A DNA stretch of 64,000 bases from positions 1-64,000 of the forward strand of contig JAGKQI010000009.1 in assembly GCA_018806915.1 (NCBI GenBank). Reading direction: 5' to 3'. The notes below the pieces were generated by a model. That model had not been told where the DNA came from and made no database searches. It saw nothing but the letters and a program-made list of their open reading frames with translations. This DNA comes from Phytophthora colocasiae (Eukaryota > Oomycota > Peronosporomycetes > Peronosporales > Peronosporaceae). Below are positions 51,593 through 61,828 of this stretch, in pieces. Each line of letters starts with the position of its first letter. Positions within the stretch are counted from its first letter, which is position 1. The position numbers were made by a program, and so were the translations under genes.

Positions 51593-52475
51593 CTACTGGT
51601 CCCCGGAGTTCCCCTGACTCTTGGGCGCCGGCTTCTTCCAGCGGCCCTTAGAGCCCTGAGGCTTGGAAGACCTCTTCCATTGCCCCCCAGAGGGGCAGAC
51701 ACGTGCGAAGTGTCCGAAACGCCCGCACTCGAAACAGCGGATGCGTTTCTGCTCGGCGAGCCCCAAGTCCATAGGGGCTGGTCCCGAGCCTGCTCCATTC
51801 CCAGGAGCACTGGCCGACGCCGTCGTCGGCCCGCTGTGGCCTTGCCACGCAGAGGCAGGAGTCTGAGCCTGTGTATGGCTGTACTCCTCCTGGAGCGCGA
51901 CTTGAATCTCCTCCATCGTATTGGCCTGCACGCGGAACAACTGCGTGCGGGCCGGGCTTACTCTTAAGCCGTCCATGAACACAGTTACTTGGATGTGTTC
52001 AGGTAGGGGATTCCCCACCAGAGACGCCGCGAGAACGCGCATCTCCTGGATGTACTCGTGCAGGTCACGTTTCCCTTGCTTGCAGGCTAGGAAGCGTGAC
52101 CGCTGGCGATACTCATAGTTCGCCGGGAGGAATGCGGCCCGGAGCTGTTCGCACAGCTGGGCCCAGGATGTAAAACATCCAGGCGACGTCGCTTCGCGCG
52201 TGTACGCCCATGTCTTCGCTCGACCTCCGAGGTTAGACAACGCGAAAGCGACTCGGAGTCGCTCACCGAGATGAGAGCCGCCTCCATGGCGAGCTCAACT
52301 TCTCGGATCCAGAAGTGAAGGTTTTCACCTTCTTTCCCTTCATAGGGAAGAACCTTGAGTCTTAAAGGCTTGGGCTGAACCGGCCTCGGTTCAACCACAG
52401 GAGCCTCAAAGGTTCCTCGAACGTGCTCAATGAGCCCACGTTCGTACATGTCGAACGCTGCCACGCGTTCGACGG
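51593..52475 (-). pseudogene. G4 gag, N-terminally truncated and frameshifted
   Basis: Begins in mid-gene (VERVAAFDMYERGLIEHV aligns with G2 Gag residues from about 45), so the first part is missing. EGKEGENLHFWIREVELAM follows, then a frame change near 52240. From there 52240-51593 is open: NLGGRAKTWAYTREA, FLACKQGKRDLHEYIQEMRVL, and a zinc knuckle CFECGRFGHFARVC. It ends at 51593; the following GRPTGE segment leading to pol is in the -1 frame, by frameshift or by a lost base. Confidence 0.8.
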
Positions 52476-52694
52476 AGACTAACTAAAGATTAGGTAGATT
52501 TAAGACTGAATATATTATAGATACTTGTTAGCTTGGCCTGCAATACAAACTAAAAGATATCTATAGTGTAACCTATATAGAAGATGATAGGTGGCTGCGG
52601 AGCCACCTGCCACGTGTCACCATTATGTGTGACACACCAAATGTATCCACTTCGGAAGAGTGACTAAAGTCACTCTTCAATGTAACCCCGTTAC
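52476..52694 (-). repeat. G4 5' LTR remnant
   Basis: On the minus strand it begins TGTAACGGGGTTACATTGAAG at 52694, with the palindromic tip of the G2/G3 LTRs. It fades into an AT-rich stretch and meets truncated gag near 52476 without a primer-binding site. The boundary on the gag side is approximate. Confidence 0.65.
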
Positions 52695-52819
52695 AAATTC
52701 CGCAGGCGCTTTCGCATGTGGCGCTGCCTGTTCGAGACGATCGTTGCAGCACTTGTCGACGATAAGCAGAATAATTATTTTGTCCAGAGGCCGGGTCTAC
52801 CGGTCTGCTTGGCTTTCTT

Positions 52820-52980
52820 CAGGTCTTAAGATAAGACCTATGAACCACCCGATAGAACCTGTTGAAGTTAAGACCCTCGTTAGAGCTTACCACTACATTG
52901 CTTAAAACTTACTCTCAAGTCTTAACAGCTACTTTTAGGATAAAACTTCGCTTACGACTTGCCGGTGGAGATGCTCTCAG
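52820..52980 (-). mobile_element. PIF/Harbinger-like terminal fragment
   Basis: On the minus strand the sequence starts GAGCATCTCCACCGGCAAGTC (52977 leftward) and contains TTTTATCCTAAAAGTAGC. It aligns with 60235 onward (GAGCATCTCCAGCGGCAGGTC, TTTTATCTTAAAAGTAGC). It is a decayed end of the same DNA-transposon family, lying directly against the G5 LTR. The preceding 52695-52819 holds nothing I can identify. Confidence 0.55.
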
Positions 52981-53129
52981 TGCACTTCCGTGCTTTGCTA
53001 CAACCGTCTGTGTTTGCAGCAACCGTCTGCGGTCTAACCGTCTGTACTTGTTTCTCGATTTTTCTGCAGTGATGTTGTTGCTGGGCTTGATCCCATCTAC
53101 AACCTCACAGTGTTGCCACGGCGACAACA
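52981..53129 (-). repeat. 3' LTR of G5
   Basis: 149 bp, TGTTGTCGCCGTGGCAACAC... to ...GGAAGTGCA on the minus strand. It has a 16-bp insertion relative to the 5' LTR. The polypurine tract adjoins it at 53140-53130. Confidence 0.85.
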
Positions 53130-53209
53130 CTTCCCCCTCCAAAGAACTTTCTCGCGTTTGAAATGCATGCAGCGTCCCGGTGCGCTGCTGGTTCCCGGAT
53201 GCTGGTCTG

Positions 53210-55412
53210 CTAGACTATCGGGATATTCAATGCCTGGCACATCGCCTTGACGGCATTCTGACTGCTGTGATCACGAACGAAAGCTTTCACTACCGTTGGA
53301 ACATCTTCCAACAGTACATCTGCGGGCTCCCACGAATCCTCAATGCTGTCGAGGCCGCGCCAATGCACCTTGGTTTCGTGGCGTTTTTCCTTGTTGTTGT
53401 ATCGTACCTCGTGCAACGAATCTACCACGTGTCCTTCGCTGTTGTGGGCAATATGCAGCAAAAGGTCTTCTGTCACGTTCAAAGTGGAGTCTGCATAGAA
53501 TTTTAGTCGACTTGCGTGTACTTCTTTCCGTTACCCCGTAATAAGGTTTTGGATTTCAAAAATCCAATTTGACACGGTTGTCACTACCTGAGCAGGTCCA
53601 CACCACTTCACACGAAGTTTACTGCGTGTGTGCTGCCAAACATCCGCGTAGAGGACGAAATCTCCAACCTCAAATTGAGTCATGGCTACACTTTTCTTCT
53701 TGTTGTGTGCTCTGCGGCCAGCAGCTCTGGTGGCTGCGTTGGCCTTACCAGTATTCTTGTGCATCTCTGCTAATGCTTTCTGTAGTCGCTTGACGTGCAC
53801 TCGTTGTGCTGACTGGAGTTCGCTCAAAGTTGTGGTTTTAACGAGTCCTGGAACAGCCAGATGATCAGCCGGGCCCATTGCTTTGAAGCCTGTCATTGCT
53901 GTTATCGGTGCCACGCCGCCAAGAGCTGGTGAAGGAGTGTTGTTCAATACCATTTGCACGATTTTTATGATCCGCGGCCATTCTTTTGTCTGCAATCTCC
54001 ATTCCGAAAGGAGTGCTCGACAACAGCGCAATATTCCGCGCATTTTACCACCTCCACCGTACCATTTGCCCATGGGCACCTGGCGGTAGTGAAATGGTGG
54101 TGAGCCCCTAGAGCATGCTGTAAGGCTTCAATCGTCGTGTTTTTAAAATGCGAACATTGATCTGAAACCCAGGTTCGGCAAACTCCAAACGATGCAAACC
54201 AGTCCATGAGTGAAGAGAAAGTAGTGTCAGCGTCTGCCACCTTGCACGGAACAAGCCACACGAATTTCGATGCGTCATCCTTGACGACTAAAACGTAAGT
54301 GTCACCCGTGTCACTTTCCCCCATGTACAAAACGTCCCAGTGAATTAGTTCGTTTGGGCGTTCGGCGTGCATTGCCTCACCTAGCAAACGCTGCTGAGGT
54401 GGGCCTCCCAACGTACTGGCACAATGAAGGCACCGCTGTACGAAATGCTCGATGTCTTTCTTCATATCTTTCCACACAAAATTTTCACTGATCTGTTTCA
54501 TGGTAACCTCACTGCCGCGATGTCCCGCCACGCCGAAATGCCCCACGACGCATGTTCGGATTTGCAAGTCAACAGCAGCATCGGGAATCCAGATTTTACC
54601 TTCCACAGCGAATCCGACTCCGATCGGTGGAATCCTGCAGGCGGATCTGCCGACTTCTGCACTGCCACAATCTCCGCCACAGTAGGCCATTCAAATTGTT
54701 CATCTAGTTGTGGCGATAAAGGTAGTGAAACCAGTCGAATTGCACAGATAGTCTTTAGAGTTGATCCCCACCTTGACAAAAGATCCGCCCACACGCTCTC
54801 TTCCCCTGTTATATCATGAATGTTGTAGTTGTACGCCATCAGAATGATAGCCCACCGATGCAGTTTGTCGGCTGTATACTTGGGCACTGTACTTACGACA
54901 CTCTGTGGGTCGAAAATGTAGCGTAAGTTGCGATGGTCTGTAAAGAGATCAAAACCATCTTGTCGATGAAGCAGGTAATCAGCTCGCCAGCAAGTCTCCA
55001 CAATTGCATAGGCCTCTTTTTCCACGATGGCCCAGCGCTGAGCTGCACCCGAAAAGGATCCACTCAACATCATCAGAGGCTCATGTTCTTGTTCACTTAT
55101 TGGCCGATGTGCTTGATCCCGAGGAATTTGTGTGATCACTGCACCCCAGTGCTCATCACTAGCATCTGTGTACACCGAAACACGTTTATTCGGGTCTGGG
55201 TGAGCCAACAGTAACGCACTTTGAAGTGCTTGCTTGCATCGATTCAAACCGGCGATTTCATCGTCACCCCACCCCACATCGGATAGTTTTACTGCTCCCA
55301 CACGAGTTTTCTTACGACTTCCAGCTAGCTCATAGACTCTCTCCATGACTTTCACCAGCGGCTCAATCAGCTTGTTAAATGTAGGGAAGCACGCATCCAG
55401 TTTAGCGCACAT
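53210..55412 (-). pseudogene. G5 pol, second part: RNase H, integrase, chromodomain
   Basis: Frame 55412-54498: end of RT connection (FPTFNKLIEPLV) and RNase H with YTDASDEHWGA and TDHRNLRYIF. Frame 54690-53965: integrase zinc finger (HFGVAGHRGSEVT, CLHC) and DDE core with WDVLYMGE, SDQCSHFKN and NGTVEVV. Frame 54079-53531: integrase C-terminus (VLYADVW, VKWCGPAQVV). Frame 53482-53210: chromodomain (VHWRGLDSIEDSWEPADVL). Three frame changes and missing continuity make it a pseudogene. Upstream of 55412 an out-of-frame stretch (LVNLPAPTTGQELQQF, NWMR) connects to the RT across the insertion at 55464. Confidence 0.85.
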
Positions 55413-55463
55413 ACAAATTGCTGTAATTCCTGACCCGTTGTTGGTGCAGGGAGATTCACCAGT

Positions 55464-56163
55464 GGACGCCTTCCATATATAGCTTATCCGCCCGACATAT
55501 CTGCAGCAGCTAAGTTAGACTTAGAAAATATATATGCCGGCTTATCTCTCGGAGGTGCCACCGTAAATGCTGTAGATCTTCATCTCATGTCCCGCTAATG
55601 CTGTCCTACTTCAATAGTAAAGCTCTAATTAAAAAAAAGTGTACCCGACACTTTACCAAGGACACAGAACCCGCTCTCTCTTGAATATCGCTCACTCACA
55701 TTCAGGCTTCGGGATATTGGGCTGCGTGTTGTCGTCGCTGGATGTATCAACGATACAGCTCGACTTCCAGTGACTGGAGGGGTGCACAAGACGCACCATA
55801 ATCCTTGCGCGGAAATAACACTCTAGTTAGTAGCTATTTCCATTTTAGCATCGAAAAGAAAACAACGGAAAGGTACACACATGCACTTACCGCGTTTAGA
55901 GGCAGATTTCAAACTGAATGAAAGTCAAGGCTGTCGGAAGATATATGTCCTCAGCAGAGTGAAGGCTGCATATTAGGAGTGATGATCATCATAGACTATA
56001 CAAACATCAAGTACACCAGCTAAGATGGCTACACAGCATAGTTCTAGGGTTAGGTGATTCTATCGAGACGAAATCTACGACTCGGTGAGATGTATGCCGA
56101 CATAGGCCCCGACATATCTGCTGCAGATAAGTCGGGAGGATAAGCTATATATGGAAGGCGTCC
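55464..56163. mobile_element. 700-bp terminal-inverted-repeat element inserted in G5 pol
   Basis: The left end GGACGCCTTCCATATATAGC (55464-55483) is inverted at the right end (56144-56163). The inverted repeat extends to about 45 bp with few mismatches and includes CCGACATATCTGCAGCAG. The interior has no ORF of note, and base composition is AT-rich. Cutting it out joins ...RIDA to LVNLPAPTTG, the normal RT-RNase H spacing of a Gypsy Pol. A 2-3 bp target duplication (AC or CAC) is possible. Family not recognised; a non-autonomous DNA transposon is the simplest reading. Confidence 0.8.
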
Positions 56164-57611
56164 GGTGCATCAATTCTCGCTGGATCGTGTTTAACACCTT
56201 TACCGGATACAACGCGTCCGCACCAAAGAGCTTCTCGCAAGTAAAAACTGCATTTCTTTGGGTTAAGTTTCAGTCCTTTGTCCAAAAAGATACTGAGAAC
56301 CTTTTTCAGTAAACCTAGCAATCCGTCATCACTGTCCTCATAACTCAGTAAGTCGTCAATCCAAATCATTAGTCCGTTGTTAAAGATCTCATCAAACATT
56401 TGCTGAACTGTAGACTGCACGTATGCGACGCTATTCGTGCCTCCCATAAGCACACGAGTTGGTGTAATGACGCCTTCCTCCGTCAAGATCGAGTAGATTT
56501 CCTGACACGCAATCGCAATCGCAAACTGCCAAAAACCTTTAAAGAAATCCAAGGAGAAATATCGCGATGATCCACGTAATTGCTCAAAAGCAACTTCTGG
56601 AATTGGCATTGGCCAAACAATTTGCTCGACGCAAGCATTAGCCCCTCGAACATCTACCGTCATGCGATGATCTCCTGCCTCTTGCTTGTTTACGACATGA
56701 GGGGGTGAGCACCATCGACTCTTCGGATTTCTGTAGCACAGACCAGCTGCGATAAGAGCGTCGACATGCTTCTTCAAAAATGCACGGTGTACCGGAGAAT
56801 ATCTGCGCGCTTTGCGCTTCACTGGTGTTGCTCCGGGTTTCAGGTTTACTTCCATTGGAGGCATATCCACCGGTGGATCACGACCAATAACAATCCGAAA
56901 AACATCAATGAACTGCATTAAAATGCTTCTCTGCTCCTTCACAAACTCGGGAGTAGCACCAAGTTTTCGTGCTTCGTCAACTTGTTCGAGAAGAATTGCT
57001 TTAATTTCCTCCCGTTCCTTGTCTTGGTCCACATCAAAAACAGGAAAGCACGCTCGCTCTTCGTCTTCCCGCAAAGCCACTTCTTCGTCGGTTTGCAGTG
57101 GTCGTTCATCAGAAAAAACTAGAACACTTGCAACGCCTTGGTTTGGGCTGTCATCCACGTCACCCATATCCCACTCAACACTTACTTGTTGCGCCGCTGC
57201 CAGTAATTTCTTAGGACTATACCCCAACCGATCCATGATCCACCTTGACAGTAGTAGATCTCCCACACCCATCGGTAGATGGCCTTCCGTCACCCAACAG
57301 ATCACATTTCGGAGTACTAGTGGCCCTCCAGGAGTCGAGAAACGCAGATCGAGCTTAACTTTGCTCTTCACTGGTACAGGACTGTTTCCAACTCCCTCAA
57401 TAGCCGCCCCTTCACTAGTTTCCTGCTGGTTAACCCACACTCCTTTTGCAGATAATTGCTTCAACAATTTTGTTGTCACCAGCGATACTTCTGCTGCACT
57501 TTCCGGAGTAATCTCGGTCTCCACCATATTCATAACCGTGCAGGGAAGAGATGATGACGACACCACTCTCGTCGAGTCGACTGACGCCACTGCTAAAACA
57601 GGTTTCATCAC
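56164..57611 (-). pseudogene. G5 pol, first part: protease-like region and RT
   Basis: Open frame from 57611 to the inserted element. Residues about 35-60 (TPESAAEVSLVTTKLLKQL) occupy the place of a retropepsin active site, but D-S/T-G-A is replaced by E-S-A-A. RT at about 245-485: GATPVKRKARRYSP, VKQ-like NKQEAGDHRMTVDVRGAN, FSLDFFKGFWQF and IWIDDLLSYE as the catalytic YxDD-type motif. The interruption removes the RT C-terminus. The open length (about 480 codons) suggests the RT part decayed more slowly or later than the rest. Confidence 0.82.
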
Positions 57612-59000
57612 TTTTTCCCCGTAGTGGGCTCATAAATATCCTTGGCTTCTGTGGGACTTGCAACATTGGGGCACTGAAATACACCGTGTGTTGGATCACC
57701 GCACTTGAAACACTTTTTTGGCGGTCGATCACCCGTTGCCTTTAATTTTGGCTTTTTAGTGGTCTTGTCTGAATGATCATTGGATATTGGTCGCGGCTTA
57801 GTTGTACTAGGTGCACCACCAAACCCTTTCTTAGATGCTGCCGCAGGTTTACCAGCACTCTTACCATGCGGGTGTGCTGAAATGTGAGCTTCGAATCTCA
57901 TGAAGTCGTCCAATTCGCCACGAAGCCACTTCAAAAACAATGCCAGGTTTGATTTGGTTGTTTTGTGACACTGTCTGCTCAGTTGGTCTTTCACCGCTGC
58001 TTTAAATGATGGCGGTCTCAATGCGTCGACGAGATATCCAACCACCTTCTTCGGCTCAGTATGCACGACATCCTCCATGTTAAGACAATCCAGTATCTCA
58101 TAAAACTCCGCCATGAGCCGAGACAACCGTGATTCAGCATCCTGTAACTCGGTGTCCATGCAAAGTGCCTTTACTTCTTTTTCCAGCGTCTTGTAGGCCG
58201 TGTTATCTGGGTTACGAGCCGACAGAAAGTAATTTTTCCACTCGCCCTCTGTAATTTCCGTCTCCGCCTTGAAAAGATCAAAATCACAGATCCTAACCAA
58301 TGTGCCTTGCTCGATGCACGCGCTAATTGGCATCAGAAAAACTTAGCCTAAGTTCCTTGATTCAGCGCCTTTATGCGTCTTGTGTAGATCGCATAGCTGT
58401 CCAATACTCTCTTTTTTTCCTTTTTAGAGCTCCCCCGATAAATCGGAGGCACCGGGAGATTTGTTCCTGCAGCCGTGACTACAGCAGCTTCGGACATTCT
58501 TCCATCAGCTGTCTGCTCTGCTCCTTGAGCAAAAGCACCCCAGCGGGTTTGTAAGTGCGGCTGAACAGCTTCTGCTAAGCTTTCCAGCCTCTGTCCTTGA
58601 AGGCCAACAGCTTGTTCAGCCTCCTTCAGAATCTTGTATTGCTCTTCCAGATATCTGCGATGCTCGTCCATTTGACGCCGCATCTCGTTTTGCTGCTCCA
58701 TCAGTGCGGTCTGACGGTCATGTTGTGCTTGCAGATATTCTGAAGTTTGAGCAGCAAGTCGGTATTGCTGAAGCCGGACCTGGCAATTTGCTCCGCATTC
58801 CGTTGATGCGCTGCAGCAGAGTGTTGGGCCAGGGCTTCCACTTGACGATTTGTCTCGACTTCTTGGATGACTGCCGTCCGAGTTGTTGTTTCTTGCATCA
58901 TTCGCAATTCACGTTCCGATCCCGGTGGTAGTGGAGGGTAGACAGCGACAGGCATTTCCCCGGTTGGGACTGCTGCCATCGCGTCGTCAGGGTCTTCCAT
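57608..59000 (-). pseudogene. G5 gag with a coiled coil and one zinc knuckle, frameshifted
   Basis: The likely start is ATG at 59000 (MEDPDDAMAAVP). The frame 59000-58701 changes to 58701-58348 (MEQQNEMRRQMDEHRRYLEEQYKI-type coiled coil) and again to 58333-57608 (gag domain EITEGEWKNYFLSARNP, ESRLSRLMAEFYEIL), with the CCHC knuckle CFKCGDPTHGVFQC near 57700. The fragment ends just before the protease-RT frame. Broken by two frame changes. Confidence 0.8.
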
Positions 59001-59145
59001 GCTGGTAGCTATCCAGCTAAAGATTTTTTTGTTATGGCTCCCAAATGGAAAATGTAGAAGTGATAATGTATTGAGCATTTCCTTAGCTCCTGCACTAGCT
59101 GCTCTTCTTTGATATGCATGTCCTGGAGGCTTTATGGACGGTTAG

Positions 59146-59278
59146 TGCACTTCCGTGCTTTGCTACAACCGCCTGTGTTTGCAGCAACCGTCTGCGGTTG
59201 TTTCTCGATTTTCTGCAGTGATGTTGTTGCTGGGCTTGATCCCATCTACAACCTCACAGTGTTGCCACGGCGACAACA
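59146..59278 (-). repeat. 5' LTR of G5
   Basis: 133 bp, TGTTGTCGCCGTGGCAACAC... to ...GGAAGTGCA on the minus strand, matching 52981-53129. No convincing primer-binding site follows it. Confidence 0.85.
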
Positions 59279-59796
59279 TCAACCAGGTAGTTGTGCTAGC
59301 TAAATGGTAAATTGAATTCTGTTGATTAGAAACGCTGTCTGTAACTCGTTATCCTGTTGTCCCCCTCCTAACCAACCGTTTCTGTCGAGTTCGTCCTCTC
59401 CAGTCTTCCAGCACGCCCTTGGTCTGCCGATCTGACCTTCGATCCCCTCGAAGGTTCCTTGGATTGCATTATCCACTGCCGATCGCGGAAGTCCGATTTG
59501 ACTGTCCACAAAAAGCACTTTTCAAGATGAAACATTGTTTGGAATCGACCAAACCACGAAATAAGAACACACTAGCAAGAATTGGGGACCCGGGTGGATC
59601 ACCCGGGAGGGTTCGCAGTTCGAATATCTCCCGCATCTGGTACTACAGTGCCGCACCAAATCGATAGGACCCCCCCCTGAATTTGCTCATACATGTACAG
59701 TGCGCGCGGAAAATATAGCCGAAAATCTTGCATTATTTTGTCAAATCAAACGCATTGAAGCCAAGCGTTTTAGTCAATAACAAGCGGTTCTTGGCG
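59279..59796. other. Unassigned sequence right of G5
   Basis: 518 bp without a convincing gene. It contains a 10-bp palindromic CCCGGGTGGATCACCCGGG hairpin at 59589-59607. I recognise no element here. Confidence 0.4.
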
Positions 59797-59898
59797 TCGA
59801 TGCCGCTTGTGTCTGTGGGGGCCACACAGACGCAAGCGGCACCGCAAAAAATGACCGCTCAAAAATCTACCGGGTCCAAGCGCGAAAAAGATAGACCA
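59797..59898 (+). other. Possible short first exon ending in GTAAGT
   Basis: ATG at 59797 opens a frame (MPLVSVGATQTQAAPQKM...) that at 59899 meets a strong donor-like GTAAGT; an acceptor-like TTTTGCCTCTTTAG ends at 59972. Downstream sequence is the tail of a transposase on the other strand, so no continuation is visible. It could be the orphan first exon of a lost transposase or a chance frame. Confidence 0.3.
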
Positions 59899-59969
59899 GG
59901 TAAGTGTTTATTTGTCCGACAGTCCTTATTAGAGTCAATTAACCGTTCTGATCTATTGCTTTTGCCTCT

Positions 59970-60134
59970 TTAGTAATCAATCTTGCGGCCGTCGGCCTTG
60001 TAGACTTTTAGCCAGCGAGATTTCATCGAGTGAACGAGACTTTCCAACGTTGACACAGATATCGCGTTCCATGCGGTCTTGATAGCCTCGATCGGCTCGC
60101 TCTTACTGTCATAGTGCTTCCCGTTGATGTATTG
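59970..60134 (-). pseudogene. Tc1/mariner-like transposase, C-terminal remnant
   Basis: The minus-strand frame ending at TAA (59970-59972) reads ...NGKHYDSKSEPIEAIKTAWN, then AISVSTLESLVHSMKSRW and LKVYKADGRKIDY. This matches the typical end of Tc1-like transposases (AIKxAWNxI...L..LVxSMxxR...V). The DDE catalytic core is missing. The upstream boundary is approximate. Confidence 0.6.
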
Positions 60135-60231
60135 TGACGGGGGTCACACAGCACTTCACACAGAGGAAGGCTTGGAGTATACAAACTCCTAGTGAACGGC
60201 AGTTCACTCCGTCCCCAAGCTTTGGGGACAC

Positions 60232-60552
60232 TAAGAGCATCTCCAGCGGCAGGTCTTAAAGACGGTTTTATCTTAAAAGTAGCGCGGTTAAGACTCGGCC
60301 AAGTCTTAAAGCCCCCAGCGGCAAGTCCTATCCCGGGTTTTAACTTCACGAGGTCCTAACGGATGAGACTTGGGTCTCAAATTATGAATCGAGTTTTAAC
60401 GAAGGATGGCTTCAAAGTCGAATCGTCGCCAGAAGGATCTATGGGGAAGGGCTCGGTGTGGAGCGAGTTTGAGACTGTGGAGCTGTGGGCTGCGTGGCTG
60501 GCAACTTCAGAAGACCCAATACGAGGAGCAGGACAGAAGAAGGCAACGTTCT
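60232..60552 (+). mobile_element. PIF/Harbinger-like 5' end with truncated SANT/MYB-like ORF
   Basis: Starts TAA-GAGCATCTCCAGCGGC: a three-base TAA target-like site and a GAGCATCTCC terminus typical of PIF/Harbinger elements. From about 60363 a frame encodes SVWSEFETVELWAAWLATSE followed by DPIRGAGQKKATF, which resembles the SANT/MYB-like DNA-binding partner protein of PIF/Harbinger. It is cut at 60552 by the G1 LTR fragment. The rest, including the transposase, is not present here. Confidence 0.6.
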
Positions 60553-60888
60553 GTGGTGGAGCGGATCTGCCAAAATCTCGTTGAGGCAGGTCTCAATCAC
60601 CACTTGCGCCCAGACACCGACTAACGAAGGGGGTCCCCCGATGATCCGTGATCTAGCTGTGTGTAGTATCCACCTTGTGTACCCGTCGGTAGGCGGGTTA
60701 CGCTCTTCCACGTGACTTCCGAGGATGTCTTGTACGTGGGAAGAAGGTCTTGTGTGACACAGGGGTTTATGGTAGCGTGGAGGTTCCTCACTCAACCTCG
60801 GGGTACTTGATCCCGGTCGTAGGCGAGTTCTCGAGCCTTGATCCGGGTGCCTGGTCCTTGATCCAGGTCTTCCAATAGTCCAGTGTTA
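60553..60888 (-). repeat. Truncated G1 LTR
   Basis: TGTGGTGGAGCGGATCTGCC onward matches 35387-35730 and 22777-23100. The match ends at about 60888, where unrelated gene-flank sequence begins. Only about 340 of 1400 bp remain, and the partner end is missing. Confidence 0.85.
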
Positions 60889-61031
60889 GGCTGATTTGAC
60901 AATGAGGCCAGTGTCCGACTCTGCACCGCGTCTCTCTAAATGTAGCCATGTAGCAGTGTCGTCTGGAGACTGAGCCTTGCGCTCAACAAGAATTTTACCA
61001 CATCTGTTGCCATTGAACAAATTGTTGTATT

Positions 61032-61752
61032 GTTTTCTACAGGACCTGACCATCTTGGAGCTTTGGTAGCGCTGTCAAACGGGAAATCGTGGAAACAGGC
61101 ATTTCTACTTGGTGCATAATGGGGGTGCGGACATTCACTTGGTATCTTGGCTGTTGCCCTGGTCTGCGTGTTCGTAATTGGTCACGCAGTAGCTCCTAAC
61201 AGCACCTTCAGTGCCGTGTGCAAATATCTTACGGGTGTTTGTCTCGTGCTTCTCGGCGTCTGGACATTATATAGCGCGTACGTGGATTACAAAGAGGCTC
61301 AAGTCCCTCGAAGCCCAACACATTTAGCTTCATCTTCATCATCGTTGTGGAGTCAAGTGGAGTGTCAAGATTCGTCCTACGTTCTACTGCAGTCGCCAAA
61401 TGATCCAAGTGGGAAACTACATCTCTCTGCGACGTCGGCAGCTAGTATCGGCTTGGGAATTGTGCATGGTGCAGCTGGACCAGGCTGTCTATTGGCTGTA
61501 CTACCGACTCTCGCCATGCAAAAGGATACTTTCAGGGCTCTTCTGTATCTTGGATGCTTTTGTGGGAGCTCAATTTTGTCCATGGGGTCATTTGCAGCAC
61601 TGTACGGTGAACTGACACGGCGTAGCGGGAAGGCAAGATCTCCCCAGGCCTCATTCTACGTTGCTTTAGCTTCCTCGGCACTTTCAATAGGTGTAGGAAT
61701 TGCGTGGATCCTATTGCAAGCAACAGGGTTAAACCGTGTGTTTGGGGATTAA
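61032..61752 (+). pseudogene. UreH/NicO-like metal transporter paralogue, disrupted
   Basis: Similar by eye throughout to the intact gene at 61829-62698: GPDHLGALVAL, WGCGHSLGI, GIVHGAAGPGCLLAVLP, FAALYGELT and a final VFG. The frame carries a TAA at 61117-61119 exactly where the intact gene has the residue before WGCGHS. Upstream of GPDH no N-terminal exon can be recognised, and a G1 LTR fragment ends only about 140 bp away. From 61147 a 201-aa piece stays open, with four or five hydrophobic segments. The downstream part is well kept, so inactivation is recent, or an unrecognised splice skips the TAA (a TTTTCTACAG acceptor-like sequence precedes 61032). Confidence 0.75.
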
Positions 61753-61828
61753 AAACTGCAGTATGAATCCATGAATTGCAGTTCATTTATCGTGTTATCA
61801 TCTCACTTTTGACAATGATTTTGCCCAT

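Larger units (their letters stand above)
45585..52694 (-). mobile_element. G4 Gypsy element, 3' end lost to the G1-host insertion
   Basis: Minus strand: LTR remnant 52694 to about 52476, gag 52475-51593, pol 51464-46647, and on the plus strand an antisense ORF that overlaps the end of pol. The 3' LTR is absent because G1-host is inserted at 45584/45585; the missing part should lie left of the window. Coding sequence is related to G2 but clearly a different family. The primer-binding site and the first residues of gag appear deleted, so the element could not replicate on its own. Confidence 0.85.
52981..59278 (-). mobile_element. G5 Gypsy element with very short LTRs, old and disrupted
   Basis: Minus strand: 5' LTR 59278-59146 (133 bp), gag, protease-RT, RNase H, integrase, chromodomain, polypurine tract GGAGGGGGAAG, 3' LTR 53129-52981 (149 bp). 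No clear target duplication is visible (CTCAG left, TCAAC right). The coding region has at least five frame changes and is split by a 700-bp inverted-repeat element. Base composition is more balanced than in G1-G4, consistent with a different, older family. Confidence 0.85.

Noticed and set aside
59575..59650. Possible tRNA gene (GTTCGAAT-like loop)
   Set aside because: No acceptor stem or anticodon arm can be folded around it; the nearby palindrome is a simple hairpin.
1..60888. Secreted effector genes (RXLR or Crinkler type) in the repeat zone
   Set aside because: I saw no ORF with a signal peptide followed by an RXLR or LFLAK-like motif; the Arg-rich ORFs are transposon shadows.
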